Notes: generated by a model not told the origin, from the sequence alone. A DNA stretch of 64,000 nt from UBA11574 sp963752565 (GCA_963752565.1 CAVVZC010000006.1:365441-429440); one strand, 5' to 3'. Counted from the first letter of the stretch, positions 16,883-25,757 are shown. Translations and numbers: made by a program.

Positions 16883-18070
16883 ATGAACCCGTCCACCGGC
16901 AAGAATTCAAACCCTCAAAATGATGGGGGGTTTAAGGCTGGGAAAGTGCTTTCTGTTTCTGTCTGTCACTTTATCCATGATATCTATAGCAGTTTTTTTG
17001 CACCACTTCTCCCACTTCTTATCGAAAAATTTTCCATGACCTTAACCCAGGCCGGCTTTCTTTCCACGATAATGCAAATACCTGCCCTTTTTAATCCCTT
17101 TATCGGCTTTCTGGCCGACCGGATAAACGCCCGTTATTTTATCATACTCGCTCCGGCAACCACGGCCATTCCGATGAGCCTTTTAGGTCTTGCTCCCAGC
17201 TATGGTGTCCTGTTGCTTCTCCTTTTTATTACAGGTGTTAGTGTGGCCGTCTTTCATGTTCCCGCGCCGGTTATGGTATCACAACTGGCCGGTAACAGAA
17301 AAGGCAAAGGGATGAGTTTTTTTATGACAGGAGGTGAACTGGCCAGAACAATAGGGCCTATGATTGCTGTCGGCGCGGTCTCAGTTTCAAGCCTTAACAG
17401 TTATTACCCCATTATGGTCTTTGGAATTTTAGCTTCGATCTGGCTATTTTTCAAATTTCTCGATGTTGATATACGGGTTAAAAGATCAGATAGAAAACCA
17501 TTATTTTCCACCTGTCGCAAAATGAAAAATATACTCCTTCCACTAACAGCCATACTGGCTTCCCGGGGGTTTATGCATGCTTCAATAACCACATTCTTGC
17601 CAACTTTAATCCAACAGGAAACAGGGAATATCTGGCTGGCCGGATTCGGATTAACCGCCTTTGAAGCCATTGGTGTGGTAGGTGTCCTGTCATCCGGAAC
17701 ACTCAGCGATTATTTGGGTCGAAAACAAATTCTGGCAATATCTCTCTTATGTGCACCTATTAGCTTGTTATTATTCGTATATACCAATGGACTCCTGAGA
17801 TTTATTATGCTTCTCGTCACAGGGTTTACACTCCTATCGACCACACCTGTCATGCTTGCAATTGTACAGGAAAATGCGCTTAGCGGCCCATCAGCAGCCA
17901 ATGGAATATTTATGATGGTATCGTTTATTTCGCGATCAGCGATCGTGGTCATCGTCGGAATGATTGCCGACCATATAGGGCTTCCGGCAACCTACTGTCT
18001 CAGCGCAGCAATAGGTTTTATCGCCATACCATTTATTATGATGCTTCCTGAAAACAAAACGATTTCTTGA
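16883..18070 (+). CDS. MFS transporter (fosmidomycin-resistance-like exporter)
   Basis: About 395 residues from the ATG at 16883; a TTG at 16868 would add five. Twelve hydrophobic segments are expected, and the inter-helix motif GFLADRINARYFI is MFS-typical. The second half repeats it as GTLSDYLGRKQIL. The N-terminal wording HFIHDIYSSFFAPLLPLLIE matches Fsr-type exporters. The substrate is not known. Typical inner-membrane efflux protein. Confidence 0.88.
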   Translation: MNPSTGKNSNPQNDGGFKAGKVLSVSVCHFIHDIYSSFFAPLLPLLIEKFSMTLTQAGFLSTIMQIPALFNPFIGFLADRINARYFIILAPATTAIPMSLLGLAPSYGVLLLLLFITGVSVAVFHVPAPVMVSQLAGNRKGKGMSFFMTGGELARTIGPMIAVGAVSVSSLNSYYPIMVFGILASIWLFFKFLDVDIRVKRSDRKPLFSTCRKMKNILLPLTAILASRGFMHASITTFLPTLIQQETGNIWLAGFGLTAFEAIGVVGVLSSGTLSDYLGRKQILAISLLCAPISLLLFVYTNGLLRFIMLLVTGFTLLSTTPVMLAIVQENALSGPSAANGIFMMVSFISRSAIVVIVGMIADHIGLPATYCLSAAIGFIAIPFIMMLPENKTIS

Positions 18071-18160
18071 TACAAAGCTTTACGTAACATTTTCTATTTG
18101 CTACTTATTTCGAATGAAACTTTGCAAAAAGATTTTTATGAGTTATTGTATGACAACCGC

Positions 18161-18188
18161 TTGACAAAAAAGCAAGGGGCTGTATGTT
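18161..18188 (+). promoter_or_regulatory. sigma-70-like promoter upstream of the second sigma-54 activator
   Basis: TTGACA at 18161-18166, a 16-bp spacer and TATGTT at 18183-18188. The palindrome at 18189-18208 begins directly after the -10 box, so a bound protein would block transcription. Confidence 0.6.
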
Positions 18189-18208
18189 ACGAGCATAATC
18201 TCATAACG
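18189..18208. promoter_or_regulatory. palindromic operator, site A (TTATGAG-N6-CTCATAA type)
   Basis: The sequence from the end of the -10 box reads TTACGAGCATAATCTCATAA. The same core GAGCATAA with a downstream TCATAA occurs at 24868-24888 and 30370-30389. Position over the transcription start suggests a repressor site. Confidence 0.55.
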
Positions 18209-18304
18209 TTTTTAAGAATTCAACCCTGACGTTATACGAGGTCATCGAAATTCAGCATCAGTCAAAATAATATCAAATTCATATGTGATGAAATACCATA
18301 AAAG

Positions 18305-19681
18305 ATGAAAAAGAATGACTCCCATAAGATACCCCAACATGTAACAGATATCATCCTGCAAAGTATTTCCGACGGGGTGTTCACTGTGGATCATAAATGG
18401 CGCATCACCTCATTTAACCGTGCTGCAGAAATGATCACCGGTATCAAGCAGGATGAAGCACTGGGAAAATATTGCTGGGAAGTTTTTCGTTCCAACATGT
18501 GCGAAACCGACTGTGCACTTCGCCGAACAATGAAGCAGGGAAAACCCTTTGCCGACACTTCAACCTATTTTATTAATAGCGACAAACGCCGTATTCCGGT
18601 TGCCGTCTCTACCTCGTTGCTTAAGGATAAAGACGGCACAGTACTGGGGGGAGTTGAAACGTTTCGAGATATGAGCATCGTGGAGGAACTGCGCAAAGAA
18701 CTGGATGGTCGTTTTCAAATTGGTGATATGGTCAGCCGAAGCCAATCCATGCATAAAATATTTACAATCCTGCCGCAATTGGCGGAAAGCGATAGTACGG
18801 TATTGATTCAAGGAGAAACAGGCACCGGTAAGGAGCTTCTTGCCCGGGCCATCTATGATTTAAGCCTCCGTCGCGACAAACCGTTTATCGCGATCAACTG
18901 TGGTGCTTTACCGGATACGTTGCTGGAATCCGAACTTTTTGGATATAAGGCCGGGGCTTTTACCAATGCGGTAAAAGATAAGCCCGGCAGTTTTGCCCGT
19001 GCCGAAGGCGGCACCATTTTTCTCGACGAAATTGGAGATGTAAGTTCCGCATTTCAGGTGCGACTATTGCGTGTGCTTGAGGAAGGGGAGTTTCAACCCC
19101 TTGGGGGTGTAAAAACGGTCAAAGCGAATATCCGCATCATTGCAGCAGCCAACAAAAACCTTTCCACTCTGGTTGAAAACGGTGAGTTCCGAGAAGATCT
19201 TTATTATCGCATCAACGTTGTACGGCTTACACTTCCGCCCCTTCGAGACCGTAAAGAAGATATTCCGCTTCTTATCCACCGGTTTATTACCAGAATGAAC
19301 AATCTGCGCGGAAGAACCGTAACCGGAATAGATAAAGAAGCACTGGGGCTGCTCATGTCCCATGATTATCCCGGTAATATCAGAGAGCTGGAAAATATCA
19401 TCGAACACGCATTTGTGCTCTGTCTCAACGGAAATATTCTGCCGCCACATTTGCCGGATGGGTTTTTTTCTCAACCGTCGCCCTCAATCGATCATAACAA
19501 CTTGGGAAATGAGCTAAAATTAGCAGAAGCCCGGGTGATTATTGATGCGCTTAAACGGAACAATTATAACCGGTTGGCAGCAGCTCACGATCTCGGATTG
19601 CACAAAAGCACGCTTTTTAGAAAAATAAAAAAACTCGGGATCAAGCTTCCTAAAATCGATGGACGATCAGCATCTCCATAA
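18305..19681 (+). CDS. sigma-54-dependent PAS-AAA-Fis activator of the NifX/ORP-like locus
   Basis: 458 residues: PAS domain (about 10-125) with a Cys-rich turn CWEVFRSNMCETDCALRR, AAA+ domain with GETGTGKELLARA, and a sigma-54 contact loop written GAFTNA instead of GAFTGA. The C-terminal Fis-type HTH is NRLAAAHDLGLHKSTLFRKI. The three Cys in the PAS could bind a metal or Fe-S cluster. It precedes the -24/-12 promoter at 20013. In Desulfovibrio vulgaris an equivalent regulator (DVU2106) activates the orp operon, so the same role is inferred. Confidence 0.93.
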   Translation: MKKNDSHKIPQHVTDIILQSISDGVFTVDHKWRITSFNRAAEMITGIKQDEALGKYCWEVFRSNMCETDCALRRTMKQGKPFADTSTYFINSDKRRIPVAVSTSLLKDKDGTVLGGVETFRDMSIVEELRKELDGRFQIGDMVSRSQSMHKIFTILPQLAESDSTVLIQGETGTGKELLARAIYDLSLRRDKPFIAINCGALPDTLLESELFGYKAGAFTNAVKDKPGSFARAEGGTIFLDEIGDVSSAFQVRLLRVLEEGEFQPLGGVKTVKANIRIIAAANKNLSTLVENGEFREDLYYRINVVRLTLPPLRDRKEDIPLLIHRFITRMNNLRGRTVTGIDKEALGLLMSHDYPGNIRELENIIEHAFVLCLNGNILPPHLPDGFFSQPSPSIDHNNLGNELKLAEARVIIDALKRNNYNRLAAAHDLGLHKSTLFRKIKKLGIKLPKIDGRSASP

Positions 19682-20012
19682 AATCGTGTAACGATTTTAC
19701 CCTTCGGGGAGCTAAAATTCCTATCCTCATTTGAATTCATCCCGAGCCGCCCCGAGGGAAGGGATTTCCGCCACATGGTACAAGTGGACAAGTCCGCCGC
19801 TCTCCTACCCCGAAGGATCGGGATCTCCGCTTCGCTCCAACAAGCAGTGGGGAATTCAAATTTAAAGTTGCAATATTGCGACCCCTTGCCTGCACACAGT
19901 TGCATTTCTGCTATTCTTCTCATGTTTTCTTCCCCCATGAAAACATTGATGGCTAATCATATCCTATTGTAATTTAAACATTTTTACTCGACAACAAATA
20001 TTGCTGCTGTAA
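19682..20012. other. intergenic region with terminator-like hairpin and long inverted repeat
   Basis: Just after the regulator's stop, AAATCGTGTAACGATTTT can form a short terminator hairpin. ATTTGAATTC at 19729-19738 is mirrored by GAATTCAAAT at 19852-19861, with several smaller GC-rich palindromes between. No open frame fits a gene. The activator's binding site for the promoter at 20013 should lie here but I cannot identify it. Confidence 0.45.
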
Positions 20013-20028
20013 TGGCATGGTGATTGCA
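20013..20028 (+). promoter_or_regulatory. sigma-54 (-24/-12) promoter of the NifX/ORP-like operon
   Basis: TGGCATGGTGATTGCA matches the RpoN consensus TGGCAY-R-N4-TTGCA with correct spacing. It lies 34 bp before the first NifX-like gene and about 330 bp after the sigma-54 activator gene. Confidence 0.85.
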
Positions 20029-20061
20029 GTTCCTTTTGTGCAAAAGGAGGCATCTTGAAAT

Positions 20062-20679
20062 ATGAAAATGGCCTTAACAGTTTGGGGAAACCGAATTTCA
20101 CCGGTGTTTGATGCCGCACATATGCTGCTTGTTGTTGAAATCGAAAACACCGAGATAATAAACAAACGTTACGAACCATTTTATCCTGAACTGCCCGCCC
20201 GCTTGGCAGTCAGGCTGGCGGAAATGGATGTTGCAGTCCTTATTTGTGGTGCCATTTCACAGATGCCTGCAAACATAATTGAAACAAACGGCATAAAGCT
20301 GATTCCATTTATTACGGGTGATGCCCATGAAGTCATTGATGCATACGTAAAAGACGTTCCATTCATGCCAACGTTTTTAATGCCGGGATGCAATCATAAA
20401 CGTCACAGGCACGCTGGAAGAGGGAAAAAGCATGGCGATAGTTTTGCTTACGGAAGGGAGGTGACGCATATGCCAAGAGGCGACGGAACAGGACCCCAAG
20501 GCCAGGGACCGGGAAGCGGAAAAGGTCAAGGCGGCCGTAAATCCGGTAAAGGCCGGAAAGGATCCGGCACAAATTCTGACCGTAGATCAGGAAGTGGGAA
20601 AGGTAGAGGACAGGGCCGAAGCAAAGGTGCCGGGCAAGGCCGGAATCAAGGCGGTATCCCGGGAAAACAAACTCAGTAA
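20062..20679 (+). CDS. NifX/NifB-C-like protein with glycine/lysine-rich tail
   Basis: 205 residues. The first 115 resemble the dinitrogenase Fe-Mo cofactor-binding fold (WGNRISPVFDAAHMLLVVEI, then DVAVLICGAISQ), but with few Cys. The tail from MPRGDGTGPQGQGPGSGKGQ onward is low-complexity Gly/Lys/Arg/Gln, the opening signature of DUF5320 proteins. First gene after the sigma-54 promoter. NifX-fold proteins carry metal clusters in transit; the tail may bind metal or nucleic acid, which is inference. Confidence 0.85.
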   Translation: MKMALTVWGNRISPVFDAAHMLLVVEIENTEIINKRYEPFYPELPARLAVRLAEMDVAVLICGAISQMPANIIETNGIKLIPFITGDAHEVIDAYVKDVPFMPTFLMPGCNHKRHRHAGRGKKHGDSFAYGREVTHMPRGDGTGPQGQGPGSGKGQGGRKSGKGRKGSGTNSDRRSGSGKGRGQGRSKGAGQGRNQGGIPGKQTQ

Positions 20680-20751
20680 TTATCCATTAAAGATAATTTT
20701 CTAATTTAACCATTTAACTATCTTTTTTCAGGATACAAGGAGGTGAACATT

Positions 20752-21093
20752 ATGCCAGGATTTGATCGAAGCGGTCCGATGGGAGCAGGCCCCATGACCG
20801 GCGGTCATAGAGGTCTTTGCAATCCCGCAAATAAAGGATACGGCACTCGATCTGCCGGATCTTTTGGTTTTGGAAGGAGCATGGGATTCGGCCGCGGTTT
20901 TAGGGGCGGTTTTGGCCAAGGTATGGGTCGTGCATTTGGCAGGAGGGGCTGGAATCAGCCTGTATATCATCCAGCATATACACAAAACCCGGAAGAAGAG
21001 CTGAATATGCTGAAAACAGAGGCGAATTCCGTAAAAAACAGCCTTGACATGATCATCCAGAGAATCGCTGATCTGGAAAAGTCTTCCGAATAA
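20752..21093 (+). CDS. DUF5320-like glycine-rich protein
   Basis: 113 residues from the ATG at 20752, set by the strong AAGGAGGT at 20738-20745; an in-frame GTG at 20743 overlaps that site and is rejected. The N-terminus MPGFDRSGPMGAGPMTGGHR is the DUF5320 signature. A stretch rich in Gly, Phe and Arg follows, and the end is a coiled-coil helix (EEELNMLKTEANSVKNSLDM). Such proteins accompany NifX-like genes in many anaerobes. Function unknown. Confidence 0.85.
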   Translation: MPGFDRSGPMGAGPMTGGHRGLCNPANKGYGTRSAGSFGFGRSMGFGRGFRGGFGQGMGRAFGRRGWNQPVYHPAYTQNPEEELNMLKTEANSVKNSLDMIIQRIADLEKSSE

Positions 21094-21113
21094 ATCGATT
21101 CAGCTTAAAATAC

Positions 21114-21160
21114 GGGGGCTTGTCATCAAGGAAAACAGGCCCCCTTGTATCCTTTTTGTA
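21114..21160 (+). terminator. possible intrinsic terminator after the DUF5320 gene
   Basis: GGGGGC pairs with GCCCCC (TGT with ACA extends the stem), followed after a short gap by TTTTT. It could reduce read-through into the FmdB-like gene. Confidence 0.5.
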
Positions 21161-21206
21161 AACAGAGAAATATTTTTATGAGCTTCATCAAATAAGGAGT
21201 ATACCC

Positions 21207-21467
21207 ATGCCGATATTTGAATATCTTTGTCTTGACTGCGGAAAAACCAGCGAAATCTTTATCATCGGCTCAAACGACTCAACACAATGCGATTTCTGCA
21301 ACAGTCATCACTTGGAAAAACTGATTTCAGCCCATTCATCCATGTCCGGACCCCTTAAAAACAGTATGCCTGGTTTGGGAGACACGGCATGTTGCGGATC
21401 ATCTCCTGCTGAATCCGGCTGTGCCGGCCCTGGCAGCTGCTGTGGAAAAAATTTTGATTTGGAGTAA
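21207..21467 (+). CDS. FmdB-family zinc-ribbon protein
   Basis: 86 residues. The N-terminus MPIFEYLCLDCGKTSEIF with the later CDFCNSHHLEKLIS gives a CxxC-CxxC zinc ribbon typical of FmdB regulators. The C-terminus is Cys-rich (CCGSSPAESGCAGPGSCCG), possibly a metal site. AAGGAG precedes the ATG. It may be a small regulator of the metal-cluster locus. Confidence 0.85.
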   Translation: MPIFEYLCLDCGKTSEIFIIGSNDSTQCDFCNSHHLEKLISAHSSMSGPLKNSMPGLGDTACCGSSPAESGCAGPGSCCGKNFDLE

Positions 21468-21472
21468 AAACA

Positions 21473-21688
21473 ATGACTGAAGCCAAAGATATGATTACGG
21501 TACATGTAAATCTTGAGATCACCGCCACATCGCTGCAAACAATTGTTGAGAATGCGAAACATATTGCGGGCTGTGATGAGACGGGGGTGTACCGTGTCGA
21601 TACCGCCGATAAAGTGAGTGAGATGATTTCGCGGTTCCTTCAGGACAACGATTTTGAAAGTTATGTTAAAAATATTGAAAACTATTGA
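21473..21688 (+). CDS. conserved hypothetical small protein
   Basis: 71 residues, five bases after the FmdB-like gene and probably co-transcribed. It shows an alpha/beta pattern with a single Cys (KHIAGCDETGVYRVDTADKV). I do not recognise a family. Its position inside the NifX locus is the only functional hint. Confidence 0.6.
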   Translation: MTEAKDMITVHVNLEITATSLQTIVENAKHIAGCDETGVYRVDTADKVSEMISRFLQDNDFESYVKNIENY

Positions 21689-21940
21689 AATTTATTCGGG
21701 GTCAGGGAGTTTTTATTTATTGTATCGCTCAATTTGTTAGACTTATTAAAGCGTAATATCTTGTTACATTTGAAAGCGATAAGGGAGCTACACATCTGAA
21801 TCACAAGGATGGACAATTGTATTTCACAACTTTTCTCTTGATAATTAAGAAAAAAACGATCTCCACCTATAAATATAAATGCGAACCAGTGGTTCTCACT
21901 TTATTTGGAAAAATAAAATCCGCCATGGGAGAAAATAGAT

Positions 21941-22540
21941 ATGAAAATAGCAATCACATCTACAGGCCCCACACTCGATGATCCGGTCGATCCACGTTTT
22001 GGCCGGTGCGCCTATTTTGTTATTGTGGAAACAAATGACATGAGCTTTATGGCCTTTAATAACGAAAGCATCGCATTGGGTGGAGGTGCCGGTATTCAAT
22101 CGGCCCAGTTTGTGGCATCCAAGGGAGTAGATGCCGTAATAACTGGGAACTGCGGCCCCAAAGCGCTTCAAACCCTTTCTGCTGCCGAGGTTGAAGTTTT
22201 TGTAGGGCAATCCGGTACAGTCAGAAAGGTCGTCGAAAAATACAACAGGGGTGATATTAAGTCTACAAACACGCCCAATGTCACCGATCACTATGGTATG
22301 GGAACCGGCGCCGACATGAACCGATGGATGAGAAAGGGCTGTGGCGGTGGTATGGGGATGGGCCGCGGAATGGGTATGGGTCGTGGAATGAACAGTTCAA
22401 CATGGAACGTTTCAGGTCAGTCCGGCGCCACCATGTTATCAAAAGAGGAAAGCTTGAAGCGCCTTAAAGATCAGGCAAATGAATTACGCCAGCAGATTGA
22501 AGACTTAGAATCAAGCATGAAGGCCTTGGAAGAAAAATAG
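21941..22540 (+). CDS. NifX-like protein with DUF5320-type tail
   Basis: 199 residues. Residues 1-120 are a full NifX/NifB-C domain: MKIAITSTGPTLDDPVDPRF, then GRCAYFVIVE and DAVITGNCGPKAL. Then a Gly/Met/Arg-rich linker (MGMGRGMGMGRGMN) and a C-terminal coiled coil (LKDQANELRQQIEDLESSMK). This is the ORP-like architecture; ORP of Desulfovibrio binds a Mo-Cu-S cluster, so an analogous cluster is possible. A ribosome-binding site GGGAG precedes the ATG. Confidence 0.88.
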   Translation: MKIAITSTGPTLDDPVDPRFGRCAYFVIVETNDMSFMAFNNESIALGGGAGIQSAQFVASKGVDAVITGNCGPKALQTLSAAEVEVFVGQSGTVRKVVEKYNRGDIKSTNTPNVTDHYGMGTGADMNRWMRKGCGGGMGMGRGMGMGRGMNSSTWNVSGQSGATMLSKEESLKRLKDQANELRQQIEDLESSMKALEEK

Positions 22541-22616
22541 AGACCGTGTTTACAAAATAAAAAACCCAAAAACGTTCGCAAAAACATTTTGGAGTAAAAC
22601 CGGAGGGTAATGATTG

Positions 22617-23846
22617 ATGGCAAAAGGACATATGAATCGACAGGATCAACAGCAGCAGGATATAGAAATAAAAGAAAGGCTGGGCCACATCAAGAACAAA
22701 ATTCTGGTGATGAGCGGCAAAGGCGGCGTTGGGAAAAGCAGCATTGCAGCATATCTATCGGTGGCCTTGGCGAAAAAAGGGTATAAAGTGGGTCTCATGG
22801 ATGTGGATCTTCACGGACCCAGTATCCCTCACATTCTGGGTCTCAAAGGAAATATCGGACCGGGGAGCATGGATGGAAAAGCCCGACCCGTCAGGTACAT
22901 TCAAAATATGGATGTGATCTCCATTGAATCGCTTTTGGGAGAAAATAAGGATACAGCAACGATCTGGAGAGGACCCCTTAAGATTGGCGTTATCAGACAG
23001 TTCATTGCAGATGTCGAGTGGTCGGATCTTGACTACATGATCATCGACTCGCCGCCTGGTACAGGCGACGAGCCATTGACCGTAGCACAGACCATACCCG
23101 ATGCAAAGGCCTTAATTGTGACAACTCCCCAGGAAATTTCACTTGCTGATGTTAGAAAATCCATCAATTTTTGCCGACAGGTCAAGATGGAAATCTTAGG
23201 TCTTGTGGAAAACATGAGCGGACTCAAATGTCCCCATTGCGGAAAAATGATTGATATATTCAAAACCCGTGGAGGGATGCTCACCGCAAAAAAGGAGGGA
23301 TTGAGACTTTTGGGGTCACTCCCTTTTGAGCCAGAGGTGGTATCAATGGGTGACATGGGAAATATGAGTCTTCTGGACGACAGTAAGTTTTCAATCACAC
23401 AGGAATTCAATAAAATAGTGGATGAAATTATTAAATTTACAAAAATTGAGACAAAAACGATTCCTGAAACGAAAAAGAAAATTCCGATTAAAAAAAAGCA
23501 CATTAAAGACACAAAGATATTCGTTGTGCCGGTATCCGAAGGAAAACTCTCATCCCATTTTGGTCACTGTAAACAATTCGCATTTATTGAGACTCAAAAC
23601 GGAAAAATTGCAAAAACAGAAATGCTTACCCCACCGGCCCATGAACCGGGAGTGCTCCCCCGGTGGCTCAATGAGCAGGGAGCTGATATCGTTATCGCGG
23701 CTGGAATGGGAGAAAAGGCTCAACAGCTTTTAGAGGAAAATGGGATTGAGGTGATTATCGGCGCTCCAATGGATTCCCCGGAATCCCTGACAAACCAGTA
23801 TCTCTCTGGTACACTGGTAACGGGCGCCAATGTTTGTGATCATTAA
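22617..23846 (+). CDS. Mrp/NBP35-type ATPase fused to a NifX domain (MrpORP-like)
   Basis: 409 residues from the ATG at 22617 (a TTG at 22614 is in frame; GGAGGG lies upstream). The N-terminal 270 residues are a Mrp/ApbC ATPase: GKGGVGKSS Walker A, VDLHGPSIPH, DSPPGTGDEP and the cluster-binding CPHC. The C-terminal 110 residues are a NifX domain (VSEGKLSSHFGHCKQFAFIE). The same fusion, MrpORP, is known in Desulfovibrio vulgaris. It is expected to load Fe-S or mixed-metal clusters onto the neighbouring NifX proteins using ATP. Confidence 0.92.
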   Translation: MAKGHMNRQDQQQQDIEIKERLGHIKNKILVMSGKGGVGKSSIAAYLSVALAKKGYKVGLMDVDLHGPSIPHILGLKGNIGPGSMDGKARPVRYIQNMDVISIESLLGENKDTATIWRGPLKIGVIRQFIADVEWSDLDYMIIDSPPGTGDEPLTVAQTIPDAKALIVTTPQEISLADVRKSINFCRQVKMEILGLVENMSGLKCPHCGKMIDIFKTRGGMLTAKKEGLRLLGSLPFEPEVVSMGDMGNMSLLDDSKFSITQEFNKIVDEIIKFTKIETKTIPETKKKIPIKKKHIKDTKIFVVPVSEGKLSSHFGHCKQFAFIETQNGKIAKTEMLTPPAHEPGVLPRWLNEQGADIVIAAGMGEKAQQLLEENGIEVIIGAPMDSPESLTNQYLSGTLVTGANVCDH

Positions 23847-23869
23847 ATCGGATGTAAAGGGAAGAGCGA

Positions 23870-24340
23870 ATGAGCAAAGATTTTGATGATTTTGTTGAAG
23901 GGTTGCAGGATCAAATTTTTCAAGAAACAAGAGCAGTCTATGGCGATATCGCGTTTCAAAGGTGGCTGAACCCATTGTATGTGGGCCGTATAGACAATCC
24001 CGACGGATACAGCCAGGTAACAGGTTCATGCGGTGATACCATGGAAATATTTTTGAAATTTGAAAATGGAAGAGTCAAAAATGCTTCATTTCAAACCGAT
24101 GGTTGCGGATCCAGCACGTTGTGCGGGTCATTTGCAGCCGAGCAGTCTCTCGGAAAGAGCCCTGACAAGATTTTGAATATTACAGGAGAGGCCATCCTGG
24201 AAAAATTAGGGGGATTACCTGAAGAGGATAAGCACTGTGCTTTTTTATCTGCGGATGCCCTTCAAGAGGCCCTAAATGATTATATGATCAGACAGCAAAA
24301 GAAGCTAAAAGAAAGACTCCCTCAGAAAGATAAGAAATAA
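23870..24340 (+). CDS. IscU-like scaffold protein
   Basis: 156 residues. The core has GSCGDTMEIFLKFENGRVKN, DGCGSSTLCGSFAAE and EEDKHCAFLSADAL, the three scaffold Cys. The N-terminal 40 residues are extra. Its stop overlaps the start of the next, related gene (TAATGA), so both are made together. Likely partner of the Mrp-NifX fusion in cluster assembly. Confidence 0.87.
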   Translation: MSKDFDDFVEGLQDQIFQETRAVYGDIAFQRWLNPLYVGRIDNPDGYSQVTGSCGDTMEIFLKFENGRVKNASFQTDGCGSSTLCGSFAAEQSLGKSPDKILNITGEAILEKLGGLPEEDKHCAFLSADALQEALNDYMIRQQKKLKERLPQKDKK

Positions 24341-24774
24341 TGAAAACATATCAACAGGAATCAAATCTCTGTTGGGAACCATCCGCGCATTATATTGAGA
24401 TGGCGACTCGAATGGATAAACGCCGGATCTTAAAAGATCCTGATGGATATGGCAAAAGAACCGGTGAGTGCGCTGACACCGTTGAGATGTTTTTAATTGT
24501 TCGAAAAAATAGTATCCATTCGGTCTCATTTATTACTGATGGCTGCATAAACACCCATGCCTGTGCAAATTGCGTTGCTTTTCTTGCTGAAGGAAAGAGC
24601 ATAGAAGAAGCCTGGGAAATTACACCGGAAAAAATCATCAATTTTCTGGAGACACTTCCGGAGGAAAACACCCATTGTGCTGAATTGGCGGTGGGTGCGT
24701 TCTATCTGGCTTTGGTCAATTTTCAGGAGTTCAAGCATGCGCCCTGGAAAAGATTATATGGCAAGCGAAGATGA
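24340..24774 (+). CDS. diverged IscU-like scaffold protein
   Basis: 144 residues similar in layout to the gene before it: GECADTVEMFLIVRKNSIHS, DGCINTHACANCVAF and EENTHCAELAVGAF. The first site is ECAD rather than SCGD, and an extra CxxC is present, so its cluster may differ. The tandem arrangement suggests a heterodimeric scaffold. Confidence 0.82.
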   Translation: MKTYQQESNLCWEPSAHYIEMATRMDKRRILKDPDGYGKRTGECADTVEMFLIVRKNSIHSVSFITDGCINTHACANCVAFLAEGKSIEEAWEITPEKIINFLETLPEENTHCAELAVGAFYLALVNFQEFKHAPWKRLYGKRR

Positions 24775-24841
24775 TCTCAATCTCTAATTTTATTTTTTTG
24801 CCAGAAACTATAAAAAATTTGCCACGAAGTGTCTAAGAAAC

Positions 24842-24869
24842 TTGACAAGGGTACATGTCGTCTTATTTT
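24842..24869 (+). promoter_or_regulatory. sigma-70-like promoter of the MinD pair
   Basis: TTGACA at 24842-24847, a 16-bp spacer, then TATTTT at 24864-24869. It has the same geometry as the promoter at 18161, with the palindrome again directly after the -10. Confidence 0.6.
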
Positions 24870-24888
24870 CGAGCATAAGTTCATAATT
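24868..24888. promoter_or_regulatory. palindromic operator, site B
   Basis: Reads TTCGAGCATAAGTTCATAA from the -10 end. It shares GAGCATAA and TCATAA with the sites at 18189 and 30370. It overlaps the predicted transcription start of the MinD-type genes. Confidence 0.55.
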
Positions 24889-24905
24889 CAAAGGAAAATA
24901 ATTTT

Positions 24906-25742
24906 ATGATAATCAGCATTGCCAGCGGAAAAGGCGGTACGGGAAAGACAACGGTGGCTACCAACCTGGCTGTTTCTTTGGGGTCGGATGTACAACTTCT
25001 GGACTGTGATGTTGAGGAGCCCAACGCTCATCTTTTTATCAATCCTGTCATTGAGCTGAACAAAAAAGTTTATACGCCAGTCCCCCAAATTGACGAAGAA
25101 AAATGTAACTTCTGCAAAAAATGCGCAGAAATATGTCGTTTCAAGGCCATTGCTGTAATTAAGGAAACCGTTCTCACATTCCCTGAACTTTGCCATAGTT
25201 GCGGTGGTTGTGTAGAAGTTTGTCCGGAAAAAGCCATCACCGAAACCGGTCGTGAATTGGGTGTGATTGAAATCGGTCACAGGAATAATCTTTCTTTTGC
25301 ACATCGGAGGTTGAGAATCGGTGAAGCCATGTCACCGCCTCTCATCAGAGAAGTTCGATCTTATACACGCTCTGATCAGCTCACCATCATCGATGCGCCT
25401 CCCGGAACTTCATGCCCCGTCATCGCCGCCATGAAGGGAGCCGATTTTGTCTTGATGGTTACCGAGCCGACGCCTTTTGGCCTGCATGACCTTAAACTGG
25501 CTGTCGAAGCAGTAAAACTTCTTGAAATTCCAAGGGGTCTGGTCATTAATCGTTCAGATATCGGTAACGATGGTGTTCGAACATATGCCAAGAAGGAAAA
25601 CCTGCCCATTTTGATGGAGATTCCCTTTGATCGACGAATTGCGGAAACATATTCAAGGGGCGGACTTATTGTTGAGGAAATGCCGGAGTGGGAAGAACGA
25701 TTCAGAAAATTATATTTACACATTCAAGAAATAGTTGGATAA
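24906..25742 (+). CDS. MinD-superfamily ATPase with inserted ferredoxin domain (first of pair)
   Basis: 278 residues. Deviant Walker A SGKGGTGKTT near the start, then two 4Fe-4S motifs inserted in the ATPase (CNFCKKCAEICRFKAI and CHSCGGCVEVCPEKAI), then IDAPPGTSCP and a switch-like MVTEPTPFGLHDLKL. This is the COG1149 family, usually in tandem, associated with the ORP complex (DVU2103/2104 in D. vulgaris). Probably uses ATP to gate electron or cluster transfer. Confidence 0.92.
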   Translation: MIISIASGKGGTGKTTVATNLAVSLGSDVQLLDCDVEEPNAHLFINPVIELNKKVYTPVPQIDEEKCNFCKKCAEICRFKAIAVIKETVLTFPELCHSCGGCVEVCPEKAITETGRELGVIEIGHRNNLSFAHRRLRIGEAMSPPLIREVRSYTRSDQLTIIDAPPGTSCPVIAAMKGADFVLMVTEPTPFGLHDLKLAVEAVKLLEIPRGLVINRSDIGNDGVRTYAKKENLPILMEIPFDRRIAETYSRGGLIVEEMPEWEERFRKLYLHIQEIVG

Positions 25743-25757
25743 GGGAGAAAAAATTCT

